A stretch of 64,000 nt of DNA, from the IMG/VR virus record IMGVR_UViG_3300030339_001052, positions 1 through 64,000 of that record, one strand, 5' to 3'. The notes beneath the pieces were generated by a model. The model did not search any database, was not told where the DNA came from, and saw nothing but the letters and a program-made list of their open reading frames with translations. Both the position numbers and the translations under genes were made by a program. Positions 40,693 to 49,693 of this stretch are shown piece by piece; the stretch's first letter is position 1; each line of letters begins with the position of its first letter. This stretch comes from a virus.

Positions 40693-41151
40693 TTGCAAGA
40701 AAAAATTAAATTAGAAATTAAAAATATTTCCCCAAATCCTGACCCAGTATATGCCAAAGTTGGTGATAGTGGTATGGATTTACGCGCTTGGCTATCCGAG
40801 CCAATTATATTAAAATCATTAGAAAGAATATTAATACCAACAGGTATTTATATTAACTTACCAAGTGGATGTGAAGCTCAGGTAAGGAGTCGTAGCGGGT
40901 GTGCTTTAAAACAGGCTCTATGCGTTGCTAATACCCCAGGAACTGTAGACGAACCATATGTTGGCCACGTTCAAATTATCGCAATTAACCTTTCCAAAGA
41001 AGATATAATTATTGAAAATGGTGATAGGATTGCTCAATTGGTGGTTTGTCCAGTCTATAATAGTAATTATGTTGATATTATTATTGTTGATGAGATAAAT
41101 AAAGTTACAGATAGAGGTGCTTCTGGTTTTGGTGCTTCTGGGTTAAAATAA
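40693..41151 (+). CDS. dut: dUTP diphosphatase
   Basis: 152 aa, full trimeric dUTPase with all five motifs: AKVGDSGMDLRA (I), RSRSGCALKQ (II), NTPGTVDEPYVGHVQI (III), GDRIAQLVV (IV) and RGASGFGASG (V). It hydrolyses dUTP to dUMP and PPi, keeping uracil out of phage DNA and feeding dTMP synthesis. The only start near the domain is TTG at 40693 (an in-frame ATT precedes it); no ATG exists between the last stop and the domain, so weak or non-ATG initiation is certain if the frame is right. Works with the ribonucleotide reductase at 45904. Confidence 0.93.
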   Translation: MQEKIKLEIKNISPNPDPVYAKVGDSGMDLRAWLSEPIILKSLERILIPTGIYINLPSGCEAQVRSRSGCALKQALCVANTPGTVDEPYVGHVQIIAINLSKEDIIIENGDRIAQLVVCPVYNSNYVDIIIVDEINKVTDRGASGFGASGLK

Positions 41152-41209
41152 AATTCAAAAATAGTTTTGTTTAAAATAGTTTCATATTAATAATTTAAAC
41201 AAATAAAAA

Positions 41210-42364
41210 ATGGCAACAAAGCAGCCTGTAAAAAAGAAAGAAGTGTCAACGAGTGGATTTGTTGATAAAAAAGATTTTGCAAATGCATTTAAAGCTAAGA
41301 ACGATTTAAATGGTGTAAAAGACAAGGATTTAGAATGGATTGTATTACCAGAAGGTTTTTATGATGCGGTTAAACTACCAGGAATTCCAAAAGGGTTTTG
41401 TAGTGATATAATGGGGCATAGTGATACTGGTAAATCTACTTTTAAATTAGAATTAATGGCTCAGTGTCAGAGAGAGAATATTCTACCTGTAATTTACGAA
41501 ACTGAAAGTAATTTTCCGTGGGAACACGCCCGTATGTGTGGTGTCGAATTTGACGATGTAATGGGGGATGTTGTTAATGAAGATACTGGAGAAGTAGAAA
41601 GTAAAGTTGTGGATCATAGTGGTTTTTTCTTATATTATGATGCGGAGATTTTATATAGAAAATACGGGAAGATGGATTATGCTCAAAGTAAAATGCTTGA
41701 AAAGCCAAATCGAAAAGTGGCTGTTCTTGAAGATATTGCGTATTCTATTAATGAATTATTAGATTTACAAGGTAATAAAGATGGGGAGATAGATTATGAA
41801 ATGTGTTTTATTTGGGATTCCGTTGGATCTATACCATCATATAGGTCCGTAATGTCGAAGACAGGTAATAATATGTTTGATGCTGGGGCTATTAAATCAA
41901 GCTTTAATATTATTGGGAATAATAGGATACCATTATCAAGGAAAGAGAGTAGTTCATATACAAACACTATGTTTTTTATAAATAAGGTATGGGTTGATAG
42001 TATGCAGATGGGTGCTCCTCAATTAAAAACTAGTGGTGGAGATGGTGTAAAATGGTTTAGTAGACTTAGAATACAATTAGGTGGTGTAACAACTGGTGCG
42101 GTTGAAAAACTAAGTGCAATTTCCGATAAAAAATCGTATAGATATGGAATCACAACTAAAATAAAAGTTGCTAAAAATCACGTAACTGGTATTGAATACG
42201 AAGGAAAAATTTCTTCTTTATCACACGGACTTTGGAATCCAGAAAAAATAGATGCTTATAAGAAACAGTATTCTAAATTTTTATTAAATAAATTGAGTGA
42301 ATTAACAGGTAAGCCAATTAAGGATGATACCGAATTAGAATTTTCAGTAGAAAAGGAGGATTAA
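41210..42364 (+). CDS. uvsX: UvsX-type RecA-like recombinase
   Basis: 384 aa (T4 UvsX 391). Walker A IMGHSDTGKST (GHSDTGKS at 69-76), the catalytic-Glu strand PVIYETES, Walker B CFIWDSVGS near 204-212, and the L2-like region with FINKVWVDSM and KTSGGDGVKWFSRL. It forms filaments on ssDNA for strand exchange and recombination-dependent replication, with gp32 upstream as partner. The C terminus is acidic. 2 nt separate it from the next gene. Confidence 0.93.
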   Translation: MATKQPVKKKEVSTSGFVDKKDFANAFKAKNDLNGVKDKDLEWIVLPEGFYDAVKLPGIPKGFCSDIMGHSDTGKSTFKLELMAQCQRENILPVIYETESNFPWEHARMCGVEFDDVMGDVVNEDTGEVESKVVDHSGFFLYYDAEILYRKYGKMDYAQSKMLEKPNRKVAVLEDIAYSINELLDLQGNKDGEIDYEMCFIWDSVGSIPSYRSVMSKTGNNMFDAGAIKSSFNIIGNNRIPLSRKESSSYTNTMFFINKVWVDSMQMGAPQLKTSGGDGVKWFSRLRIQLGGVTTGAVEKLSAISDKKSYRYGITTKIKVAKNHVTGIEYEGKISSLSHGLWNPEKIDAYKKQYSKFLLNKLSELTGKPIKDDTELEFSVEKED

Positions 42365-42366
42365 AT

Positions 42367-43263
42367 ATGGAAGAAAAAAAAGATTTCAGTAAAATAGATT
42401 ATAGATTTTCATATGTATTATCTGTAAACGACTTGGAAAATACTAACAACGAGGTTATTATTTGTAAACGTGATTTTAACATTAATAATTTCGATGCCAG
42501 TTCATTAAGATCGATTGAATTAAAGGAGGCTATTGATGATATCGTTAGATTGATTGATAGGGATTTAAAATCTAAATCAAGAGTTTATACTTGGTGTAAT
42601 ATGCCATTGACAATTCAGAAAACTGTAAGAGGTAATAGAAAGTTAGGCGTGTATCATGGTGACTTAGAAGAATCGAAAGATATTTCTCCAGAATTCACTA
42701 ATACGATTAATGCATCACAAATAACTACCTTTAAGTTCACTTTTTTTGATGGGTTAAAACCTGTGATTACAAAAATTTGGTCTGGTGATAATTATCCTTT
42801 TACCGTTAGAAATTCAGTTGATTTAACGAATAAAAAATATAAATATGACTCGGTAAATATTCAAGCACTTGATTTCACAAGATCGATTGCTCAAAGGTCA
42901 GCAGTAGATAGACCAGATTTGACCGCTATCATCATGAAACACCTTTGTAGTGTGTGCTCGTCATTTTATTCAAAAGAACACGAACAAAGGGTTATTTACA
43001 AACAAAGTCTACCAGAGTTAATGTTAGATGAAATCGTATTTACCGACTTTACAAATGGGAAATTTGAATACGTAGATAATAAAATCACGCCAATTTGTAA
43101 ATCTTTCGATGAAAATCGCGGAGTTGACAGGGTAGTATATGAAGCCTATACAATGGAATTTGATGCTGGTAACGGTAAAGTATATCAAAACTATTCGCCA
43201 ATCGAAGATTGGGAAGATGACTTAGCAGCAGAATCAATGGCTAAAAAATGGGGAAATAGTTAA
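42367..43263 (+). CDS. Unknown 298-aa protein between recombinase and helicase
   Basis: No motif recognised. Features: an acidic C terminus (SPIEDWEDDLAAESMAKKWG, reminiscent of SSB-type interaction tails), central SQITTFKFTFFDGLKPVITK, and a small CSVCSSFYSKEH cluster. The gene follows uvsX by 2 nt and precedes the helicase. In T4 this stage needs a recombination mediator (UvsY) and helicase loader (gp59); this protein could be such an accessory factor, but length and sequence give no direct support. Confidence 0.65.
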   Translation: MEEKKDFSKIDYRFSYVLSVNDLENTNNEVIICKRDFNINNFDASSLRSIELKEAIDDIVRLIDRDLKSKSRVYTWCNMPLTIQKTVRGNRKLGVYHGDLEESKDISPEFTNTINASQITTFKFTFFDGLKPVITKIWSGDNYPFTVRNSVDLTNKKYKYDSVNIQALDFTRSIAQRSAVDRPDLTAIIMKHLCSVCSSFYSKEHEQRVIYKQSLPELMLDEIVFTDFTNGKFEYVDNKITPICKSFDENRGVDRVVYEAYTMEFDAGNGKVYQNYSPIEDWEDDLAAESMAKKWGNS

Positions 43264-43300
43264 ATATCTAATATAAATTTAGTTATTAAAACAAGTTTAA

Positions 43301-43331
43301 TTGCCGAAATACCATAAAAGTATTTCGGCAA
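43301..43331 (+). terminator. Perfect 12-bp hairpin before the helicase gene
   Basis: TTGCCGAAATAC and GTATTTCGGCAA around a 7-nt loop. Only TCTTATC follows, so termination would be weak; it may be a partial terminator or RNase processing point inside the replication operon. Confidence 0.65.
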
Positions 43332-43367
43332 TCTTATCAAAAAAAATAAAAAAGTTATAAATAAAAA

Positions 43368-45887
43368 ATGGCAAAGAGAGACGATTTAGGTTATTTAGGC
43401 ACAGAATTTCAGTATAGATTGGCTCATCATTTTATGGATGATAAGAAATTTTTTAGAGATGTTTCTGATATGGTTGATACAAATATGTTCACAGATGTAA
43501 ATGTTAGACGGTTCATGGGAACGCTTAAAAATTTTTTCGATATAAATGATTATGTTCCATCTTATGAACAGGCAGAAATAGAATTACGTTCAACAACAAA
43601 TAGTGATCAGGATATTGAATTTGTGGTTGAAATTGTTAAAAAGATTAAAAACACAACCTGTGAAGGTGCTGATTCAATTAAAACAAAGGCCCATAAATTT
43701 TTCAAACAACAAAATATGGCCAAAGTTTATAATCAAATGGGTAAATTTATTAGCGATGGTGATATTGATAAATATGATGAATTAGAAGAATTAATTAGAA
43801 ATGCATTAGCGACTGGCAACAGAGAAGAAATAGGTATTCACCTTAGAGACAACTTAGGTGAAGTACTTTCAGAAGATTATAGAAAAGTCGTACCAACTGG
43901 AGTTAAAGGCGTTGACGATGCGCTTGAAGGTGGGCTTGGGCGAGGTGAATTAGGTGTTATAATAGGACCTTCATCTTTTGGTAAAGAGCAACCAATCAGC
44001 GAGTTAGTGTGTACTCCAGATGGATTTAGAACTATGGGTTCAATTGAAGTAGGTGATTTTGTTATTGGTGGAAATGGAAAACCAGTCAAAGTAATTAATA
44101 CCTTTCCACAGGGAGTTAAAGACGTATATAAAGTTACTTTTTCTGATAAAGTTTCAGTAGAATGCGGTATAGATCATTTATGGAATGTTAATTCAGTATA
44201 TCAAAGGTGTGGTAAAAAATACGTTAGTGGTGTTAGTAAAAGTCGTGATGATAAATATTATATACCAGATCACACATATCAAACATTATCATTGAAACAA
44301 ATTTTAGAAAAAGGGTTATTTAAAAACTATGCTGGACACCCTAAAAGACATAACTTTAAAGTTCCAATGCCAGAAGCGGTTCAGTTTAACACAATAGATA
44401 TACCAGAAACATTACCACCTTATTTTATAGGGGCATTTATTGGAGATGGCTGTTTTTCAAGAATGGACATCACATCTGTTGACCAAGAAATAATTGATAA
44501 AATTTGTAAAATAACAAATGTAGTTTCATTAAATAATTCAACAAGAGACCCACATATTACCAAAATTCAATTATCTTATTTACTAAAAGAACAATTATAT
44601 AAATATTTTACATTAGAAGAAAAAAGTGAAGATAAGTTTATACCAAACGATTATTTATATAATTCAATTGAAAATCGGATAGAATTATTAAATGGTCTTA
44701 TGGATACCGATGGAACTTGTCAAAAAAATGGTTGTTCTTGTTATAATACAAAATCAAAACAATTAGCCGAAGATGTTAAAACACTTGTATTATCTTTAGG
44801 TGGATTTGCAATTGTTAGAGAAAAAAATGCTTCTTATTTTAATAAAAAATATAATATTGGAGTAGATTGTGGTATTCATTATGAAGTAACAATTACATTA
44901 ATAGATACAACTATCCCAATATTTAATTTAAAAAGAAAACAAGATAGAGTTAATTATAGAACAAGTAAGAAAACACTTAGATTTATTGAGTCGGTTGAGT
45001 TAGTTAGACAAGAAGAGTCCAAATGTATTATGCTGGAAAGTGAAGATGGATTATATTTAACGCGAGATTTTATTGTTACACATAATACCTCATTAACAAC
45101 AAGTTTTGCAAATCATGCCGCTTTAAACAATTTTAAAGTACTTCAAATAATTTTTGAGGATAAGGAAAAACAAATTCAACGAAAACATATTGGGAAGATT
45201 ACGGGTGTCGAGGCAAGAGATTTATCAAAACCAGAAAATATTGAAATGGTTAAAGATATTATGTCTTACACGGATGCTTTCGATGAAAATCTTGTAATTA
45301 AAAAATTTAATACAGGGGAAGTTAATCCAGTTCAAATCAGGACATATATTAAGAGACTTATCAATACTGGTTTTAATCCAGATATGGTTATAGTGGATTA
45401 TTTCGAATGTTTGGTAGCTTCAAAGAATTTCAAGGACCAGTGGACAGGAGAGGGTCATACAATGCGTCAATTAGAAGCAATAGCATCAGATTTAGATATT
45501 GCCTTATGGGTTCCAACCCAAGGAACGAAAGATTCATTAAATGCTGAAATTGTGACAATGGATAAAGCTGGTGGTAGTTTCAAAAAAATTCAAATTGCTC
45601 ACATTGTAATATCAATTGCCCGTTCAATGGAAGATATGGAAAATAATATTGCAACGATTGCTGTATTGAAAAATAGATCTGGTAAATCTGGTAGAGTAAT
45701 GGAAGGTGCTTCATTTAATAATGGTACTTGTGAGATAAACACTGATAATATCCAAATGTTTGAGGGAATGACAGATTATAATAGTTCTGAAGCTGAGAAA
45801 AAGCAAGAAAAAACAAAAGATATTTTGGAAGCCGCAAGATTAAGAAGAGAATTGGCGAAAAAAGAAAAAGAAGAACAAAACAATTAA
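43368..45887 (+). CDS. Replicative DNA helicase (DnaB/gp41-type) with intein
   Basis: 839 aa precursor; removal of residues 207-573 gives 472 aa, the size of T4 gp41 (475). The N-terminal domain (1-170) is helical. The RecA-like core begins VVPTGVKGVDDALEGGLGRG, with Walker A GPSSFGK interrupted after K206 and resumed by TSLTTSF. Later come LQIIFEDKEKQIQRKH, VIVDYFECL (Walker B) and QGTKDSLNAE. It unwinds DNA 5' to 3' ahead of the polymerase and binds primase. The C-terminal 40 residues are Lys/Glu-rich. Helicase function would depend on splicing, since the intein splits the ATP-binding loop. Confidence 0.92.
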   Translation: MAKRDDLGYLGTEFQYRLAHHFMDDKKFFRDVSDMVDTNMFTDVNVRRFMGTLKNFFDINDYVPSYEQAEIELRSTTNSDQDIEFVVEIVKKIKNTTCEGADSIKTKAHKFFKQQNMAKVYNQMGKFISDGDIDKYDELEELIRNALATGNREEIGIHLRDNLGEVLSEDYRKVVPTGVKGVDDALEGGLGRGELGVIIGPSSFGKEQPISELVCTPDGFRTMGSIEVGDFVIGGNGKPVKVINTFPQGVKDVYKVTFSDKVSVECGIDHLWNVNSVYQRCGKKYVSGVSKSRDDKYYIPDHTYQTLSLKQILEKGLFKNYAGHPKRHNFKVPMPEAVQFNTIDIPETLPPYFIGAFIGDGCFSRMDITSVDQEIIDKICKITNVVSLNNSTRDPHITKIQLSYLLKEQLYKYFTLEEKSEDKFIPNDYLYNSIENRIELLNGLMDTDGTCQKNGCSCYNTKSKQLAEDVKTLVLSLGGFAIVREKNASYFNKKYNIGVDCGIHYEVTITLIDTTIPIFNLKRKQDRVNYRTSKKTLRFIESVELVRQEESKCIMLESEDGLYLTRDFIVTHNTSLTTSFANHAALNNFKVLQIIFEDKEKQIQRKHIGKITGVEARDLSKPENIEMVKDIMSYTDAFDENLVIKKFNTGEVNPVQIRTYIKRLINTGFNPDMVIVDYFECLVASKNFKDQWTGEGHTMRQLEAIASDLDIALWVPTQGTKDSLNAEIVTMDKAGGSFKKIQIAHIVISIARSMEDMENNIATIAVLKNRSGKSGRVMEGASFNNGTCEINTDNIQMFEGMTDYNSSEAEKKQEKTKDILEAARLRRELAKKEKEEQNN
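43986..45086 (+). mobile_element. Class 3-like intein with LAGLIDADG endonuclease
   Basis: 367 aa (precursor residues 207-573) inserted exactly in Walker A GK^T. It begins with Glu (EQPISELVCTPDGFRTMG), not Cys or Ser. Block B reads GIDHLW with H270 and W272; block F carries C553 in SKCIMLESEDG; block G is DFIVTHN then Thr+1, with T571. Trp, Cys and Thr at these places form the WCT set of class 3 inteins, which start splicing from the internal Cys. LAGLIDADG motifs: YFIGAFIGDG (352-361) and LLNGLMDTDG (440-449), so homing is likely still active. Confidence 0.85.
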
Positions 45888-45903
45888 AAACAAAATAAAT
45901 AAA

Positions 45904-48162
45904 ATGCAAAAAGGTAAAAAATTTCTATCGGATTTAAAATTACATTCGGATTACTTGAAATGGAGAGAAGATTTAGGTCGATATGAAACGTGGGAAGAGG
46001 CTTGTGATTCAATTATTGAAACCCATTTAAAAAAATATGGGGATAAGATAAAACCGTATACTGACTCAGCTGTTCAAAGCATGAAGGACAAATTGGTATT
46101 AGCATCACAACGAAGCCTACAATATCGCGGTGAACAATTAGAGAAACATAATAGTAGATTATACAACTGCACGACTGGCTATGTAGCTTACAATAAGATT
46201 TTCCAAGAGGTATTTTATTTACTACTTAGTGGGTGTGGGTTCGGTGGCGGATTATTAATACCATTCGTTCAAAATATATCTAATATTGAGAAAAGAAATA
46301 ATGGAACAAAAACATTTATTATTCCAGACTCAATAGAGGGGTGGTCAGATTCTCTTGGTGTTTTAATGTCTTCGTATTTCAAAGATAACCAACCATTCCC
46401 AGAATATTATGGGTATGAAATTAAATTCGATTATTCAAAAATAAGAAAAAAAGGTGCTTTCATTAGTGGAGGGTTTAAAGCTCCTGGTTCTGAAGCATTA
46501 AAAAAATCATTAGAACAAATTGAAAATTTAATTGAAAATTGGTTATCTAAAGAAGGTAATGTTGTTAGACCTATTTTAGCATTCGACATACTTTGTTTTG
46601 CATCAAACGCTGTTCTTAGTGGTGGTGTTAGGCGATCAGCAATGGATATGATTATTGATGAAAATGATGATGAGATGATCAATGCAAAAATGGGGAATTG
46701 GTTTGAAACTAACCCACAGAGGGCAAGGTCCAATAACTCTATTCTATTAAAAAGAGATAAAGTTGGAAAAGCTCAATTCGAAGAAATTATCAAAATGAAC
46801 GATGGTGTTTCGGATATTGGTTTTGTTTTTGCAAATTCATATTTTGATATGTTTAATCCTTGTTTTGAGATTGCACAACTTCCAATATTATGGAATGATA
46901 CGATGGACTTAGAAAATATTAAGTACGAAGAATTAGGTGATTTCATTAAAAATAACAGCCATTTATTAGGTATACAAGGTTGTAATCTAACAGAAATTTC
47001 AGCCGAAGCTTGTACTACAAAAGAAAAGTTCTTTAAAGCCTGTGCTGATGCAACTATTTTGGGAACAATTCAAGCTGGTTTTACATCGTTTTCATATTTA
47101 GGTGAAACAAGTGAAAAAATATTTCAAAAAGAATCTTTATTGGGGGTGTCAATTACAGGCTGGATGAATAATCCAAAATTATTCAACGCTGAATTATTAC
47201 AAAAAGGAGTTGATATCATAAGAAAGACCAATGTAGAAGTAGCAAAACTAATTGGTATTAACCCAGCTGCAAGGCTAACTTGTTGTAAACCAAGTGGTAA
47301 TAGTAGTGTTATTTTAGGTACATCCTCTGGCATTCACCCAGAACACGCTCAATCATATTTCAGGTTAATGCAACTAAATAAAGAAGCTGAAACCGCTAAA
47401 TGGTTGAATGAAAATATGCCTTTCTTATTAGAAGAATCGGCGTGGTCTGATACTAATTCGGATTATGTTGTTTTTATACCAATAGAAAATTCAAAAGATG
47501 GTTTTTACAAAAAAGACATGACTGGTTTAGCACATCTTGAGAAAATCAAATTAGTTCAAGAAAATTGGGTAACTTACGGTACTAACCCAGAACTATGTGG
47601 ATATCCACACATTAATCACAACGTAAGCTGCACTGTTATTATTGATAATATTGAAGAAGTAATTGATTATATTTGGGATAATAAAAAGGCTTTTACGGCT
47701 GTATCATTTATATCAAATACAGCCGATAGAGAATTTAATCAAGCCCCTTTTACAACGGTAAATACTATGGAAGAAATTATTTCTCTATATGGTAAAGGTT
47801 CTTTATTTGCATCTGGGTTAATTGTAGATGGGTTACATTACTTTAAAAATAATTTATGGCTTGCTTGTGATAGCGTCCTTGATAGAGATTTATTAGTAAC
47901 AGGAACAAGGGAAGAAGTACTTCTTAAAAAATATTGGTTAAGCTGCGCAAAGAAGTTTGCTAAAAACTATTTTAAAGGAGATCTAAAGAAAATGGTATAT
48001 TGTTTAAAAGATATTCACCTAATTCATAAATGGGAGGTTATTAACCGACAAATGCGCGAGGTTGATTTTAATAAGATACTTAATAAACCAGCATTTAAAG
48101 ATGTATCTGATTATGCCGCCCAAGCCTGTTCTGGTGGGGCTTGTGAAATCAAAAGAGTGTAA
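45904..48162 (+). CDS. nrdJ: Adenosylcobalamin-dependent (class II) ribonucleotide reductase
   Basis: 752 aa, monomeric RTPR type. Signs: TTGYVAYNKIFQEVFYLLLS and GCGFGGGLLIPF, VLSGGVRRSAMDM, NPCFEIAQLP (active-site Cys and Glu), GCNLTEISAEACTTKEKF, LTCCKPSGNSSVILGTSSGI and the C-terminal redox pair C742 and C747 (ACSGGACEIKRV), the same spacing as the C-terminal pair of the Lactobacillus enzyme. It reduces ribonucleotides to deoxyribonucleotides using a radical from coenzyme B12, without an R2 subunit and without oxygen need. The phage must get B12 from the host. Starts 16 nt after the helicase. Confidence 0.93.
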   Translation: MQKGKKFLSDLKLHSDYLKWREDLGRYETWEEACDSIIETHLKKYGDKIKPYTDSAVQSMKDKLVLASQRSLQYRGEQLEKHNSRLYNCTTGYVAYNKIFQEVFYLLLSGCGFGGGLLIPFVQNISNIEKRNNGTKTFIIPDSIEGWSDSLGVLMSSYFKDNQPFPEYYGYEIKFDYSKIRKKGAFISGGFKAPGSEALKKSLEQIENLIENWLSKEGNVVRPILAFDILCFASNAVLSGGVRRSAMDMIIDENDDEMINAKMGNWFETNPQRARSNNSILLKRDKVGKAQFEEIIKMNDGVSDIGFVFANSYFDMFNPCFEIAQLPILWNDTMDLENIKYEELGDFIKNNSHLLGIQGCNLTEISAEACTTKEKFFKACADATILGTIQAGFTSFSYLGETSEKIFQKESLLGVSITGWMNNPKLFNAELLQKGVDIIRKTNVEVAKLIGINPAARLTCCKPSGNSSVILGTSSGIHPEHAQSYFRLMQLNKEAETAKWLNENMPFLLEESAWSDTNSDYVVFIPIENSKDGFYKKDMTGLAHLEKIKLVQENWVTYGTNPELCGYPHINHNVSCTVIIDNIEEVIDYIWDNKKAFTAVSFISNTADREFNQAPFTTVNTMEEIISLYGKGSLFASGLIVDGLHYFKNNLWLACDSVLDRDLLVTGTREEVLLKKYWLSCAKKFAKNYFKGDLKKMVYCLKDIHLIHKWEVINRQMREVDFNKILNKPAFKDVSDYAAQACSGGACEIKRV

Positions 48163-48175
48163 TAAATAATATTAA

Positions 48176-48220
48176 ATGGTTGGGTTTCTAAAGTTATTTA
48201 GGTTCCCAATCATTTTTTTT
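48176..48220 (+). terminator. Intrinsic terminator ending the replication operon
   Basis: ATGGTTGGG (48176-48184) pairs with CCCAATCAT (48205-48213) with one G-T pair, with inner AAC/GTT-type pairs, followed by eight T. Confidence 0.85.
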
Positions 48221-48228
48221 AATTTAAC

Positions 48229-48259
48229 TTGTTTTATTCAATAATTAAACGTATATTTG
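48229..48259 (+). promoter_or_regulatory. Bacteroidota-type promoter
   Basis: TTG, 20 nt, TATATTTG directly after the terminator and 20 nt before the ATG at 48280. Confidence 0.75.
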
Positions 48260-48279
48260 TGAAAATTAAATAAAAAACC

Positions 48280-48513
48280 ATGAAAGAAGAAAAAGAAATA
48301 TTACCAACAAAATGGTTTAAAACACAACAAATTTCAACCTGGATCGGAGAGCCACTTGGACAAATACCTGGAAAGCCTATTGAAGAATATGAGGGTGGTC
48401 ACGGTAAATTAATTATTATGCACCAATGTGGTGAAAATAAGCAAGAATTAAAAGGTCAAATACAAACTTTTTTATCTGGTTTAGATGAAGATTTTGAATA
48501 TTTCGCCTGTTAA
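48280..48513 (+). CDS. Unknown 77-aa protein
   Basis: Begins acidic/basic (MKEEKEILPTKWFKTQQIST), with a Gly/Pro-rich turn (GEPLGQIPGKPIEEYEGGHG), a strand KLIIMHQCGE and a C-terminal helix ending FEYFAC. No known family. First gene of a new host-promoter unit, 28 nt before the terminase-like gene. Confidence 0.6.
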   Translation: MKEEKEILPTKWFKTQQISTWIGEPLGQIPGKPIEEYEGGHGKLIIMHQCGENKQELKGQIQTFLSGLDEDFEYFAC

Positions 48514-48541
48514 ATAAAAAAAAAACAATTTAAATAAAATT

Positions 48542-49693
48542 ATGAAACAAACAATCGAAATACAAGTTCCAAGTGGTAAGAAAGTAGTTATGAATCAAAT
48601 GGAAAAAGGAATGTTATTTACTTTCGAGGATAAAAATAATTTAGAGCTCTTACAAGATGATATGGATTATGTTAGGAGCTCAATATTATCATATATGGGA
48701 ATTCCAAAAAAAATTTTTGGTAATTATGAATTAGAACAAAAATTGGAAAGACAGAAATGTTTTGACGATAAAACTCGTATTTATATGATCGAAAAATATT
48801 TCAAAGTTTTTGATGCTACCCAAATGAATAATGATAATCATGGAATGATTCCTTTCAAATTAATGGATCACCAAAAACTGATTTTAAGGTCACTGGTTGA
48901 TAATAAAGGAACGATAGTTAAATCATATCGCCAGGCAGGAAATACAGCTTTAATGGCAGCCTATTATGCCTGTGAGCTGATTTTAACTGAGGGTACGGAT
49001 ATATTATATATGTCAAGTAGCTTACAATGTAGTTCTATGTTTATGAAATTAGTAAGTGGTTTTATTGATCAATGGTTATTGGGAACTAATCAACCAATAT
49101 TTGATTACGATAAAAACTGGGTTATAAATAATGGAAATGAGATCAAATTAGCAACAGGTACAAACATTAGAGTTATTAATCCAAATAAAGTATATTCTTT
49201 ACAAAACATAGAATTAGATAAAATAACACATATTATTTATGATAATTCTGCTTTTATCGAATTTGATGATGGATTTAGAGAGCTTATGGGTTACAAATTA
49301 CCTGAAAATATTAAAACTACGATTATTTCAACAGACCAGAAGGTTAAGAATTGGTTTAAAGACAAATGGGATTCAGCTGATAAACAAGGTAATAAATTAA
49401 ATAAAATCGAACTTGAATGGTTTAATGACCCACGATACAATAAAGATTTAAAATGGGTTAAAGTCAGTCAAGAAGTTATCGAAAACGGTATTAATAAGAT
49501 TAAACAAGCTTATTTACCAACAAATGAGTGGTATGTTGGTATGTGTAGAATTTGGAATAATAAAGAAAGAATTGAACAGGAAATTGGTATTGGTTATAAT
49601 CCGAACGAAAATTATGTTGAAATAAAAAAGAATGATATTAGAGAACATATTTTACAATTAAATAATGAATTACAAAAATTAAAAAATCTATGA
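48542..49693 (+). CDS. Terminase-like ATPase domain, degenerate and without nuclease
   Basis: 383 aa; a T4-type large terminase is about 610. It has the terminase order: FKLMDHQKLIL (adenine/Q motif, 105-115), VKSYRQAGNTALMAAYYACE (P-loop, 126-145), ILYMSSSLQCSSMF, then ITHIIYDNSAFIEF (Walker B, 228-241) and TTIISTDQ (coupling motif, 259-266). The P-loop Lys of GKT is Asn (GNT), though the K/R before it is kept as in several phage terminases. The catalytic Glu after the Walker B Asp is Asn (DNSAF rather than DEAAF). The nuclease domain is missing. Possibly a regulatory or co-opted paralogue; the true terminase would be outside the window. Confidence 0.65.
   Translation: MKQTIEIQVPSGKKVVMNQMEKGMLFTFEDKNNLELLQDDMDYVRSSILSYMGIPKKIFGNYELEQKLERQKCFDDKTRIYMIEKYFKVFDATQMNNDNHGMIPFKLMDHQKLILRSLVDNKGTIVKSYRQAGNTALMAAYYACELILTEGTDILYMSSSLQCSSMFMKLVSGFIDQWLLGTNQPIFDYDKNWVINNGNEIKLATGTNIRVINPNKVYSLQNIELDKITHIIYDNSAFIEFDDGFRELMGYKLPENIKTTIISTDQKVKNWFKDKWDSADKQGNKLNKIELEWFNDPRYNKDLKWVKVSQEVIENGINKIKQAYLPTNEWYVGMCRIWNNKERIEQEIGIGYNPNENYVEIKKNDIREHILQLNNELQKLKNL

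Noticed and set aside
43603-43785. 60-aa frame within the helicase gene
   Set aside because: Alternative frame of the helicase N-terminal domain with no independent signals.
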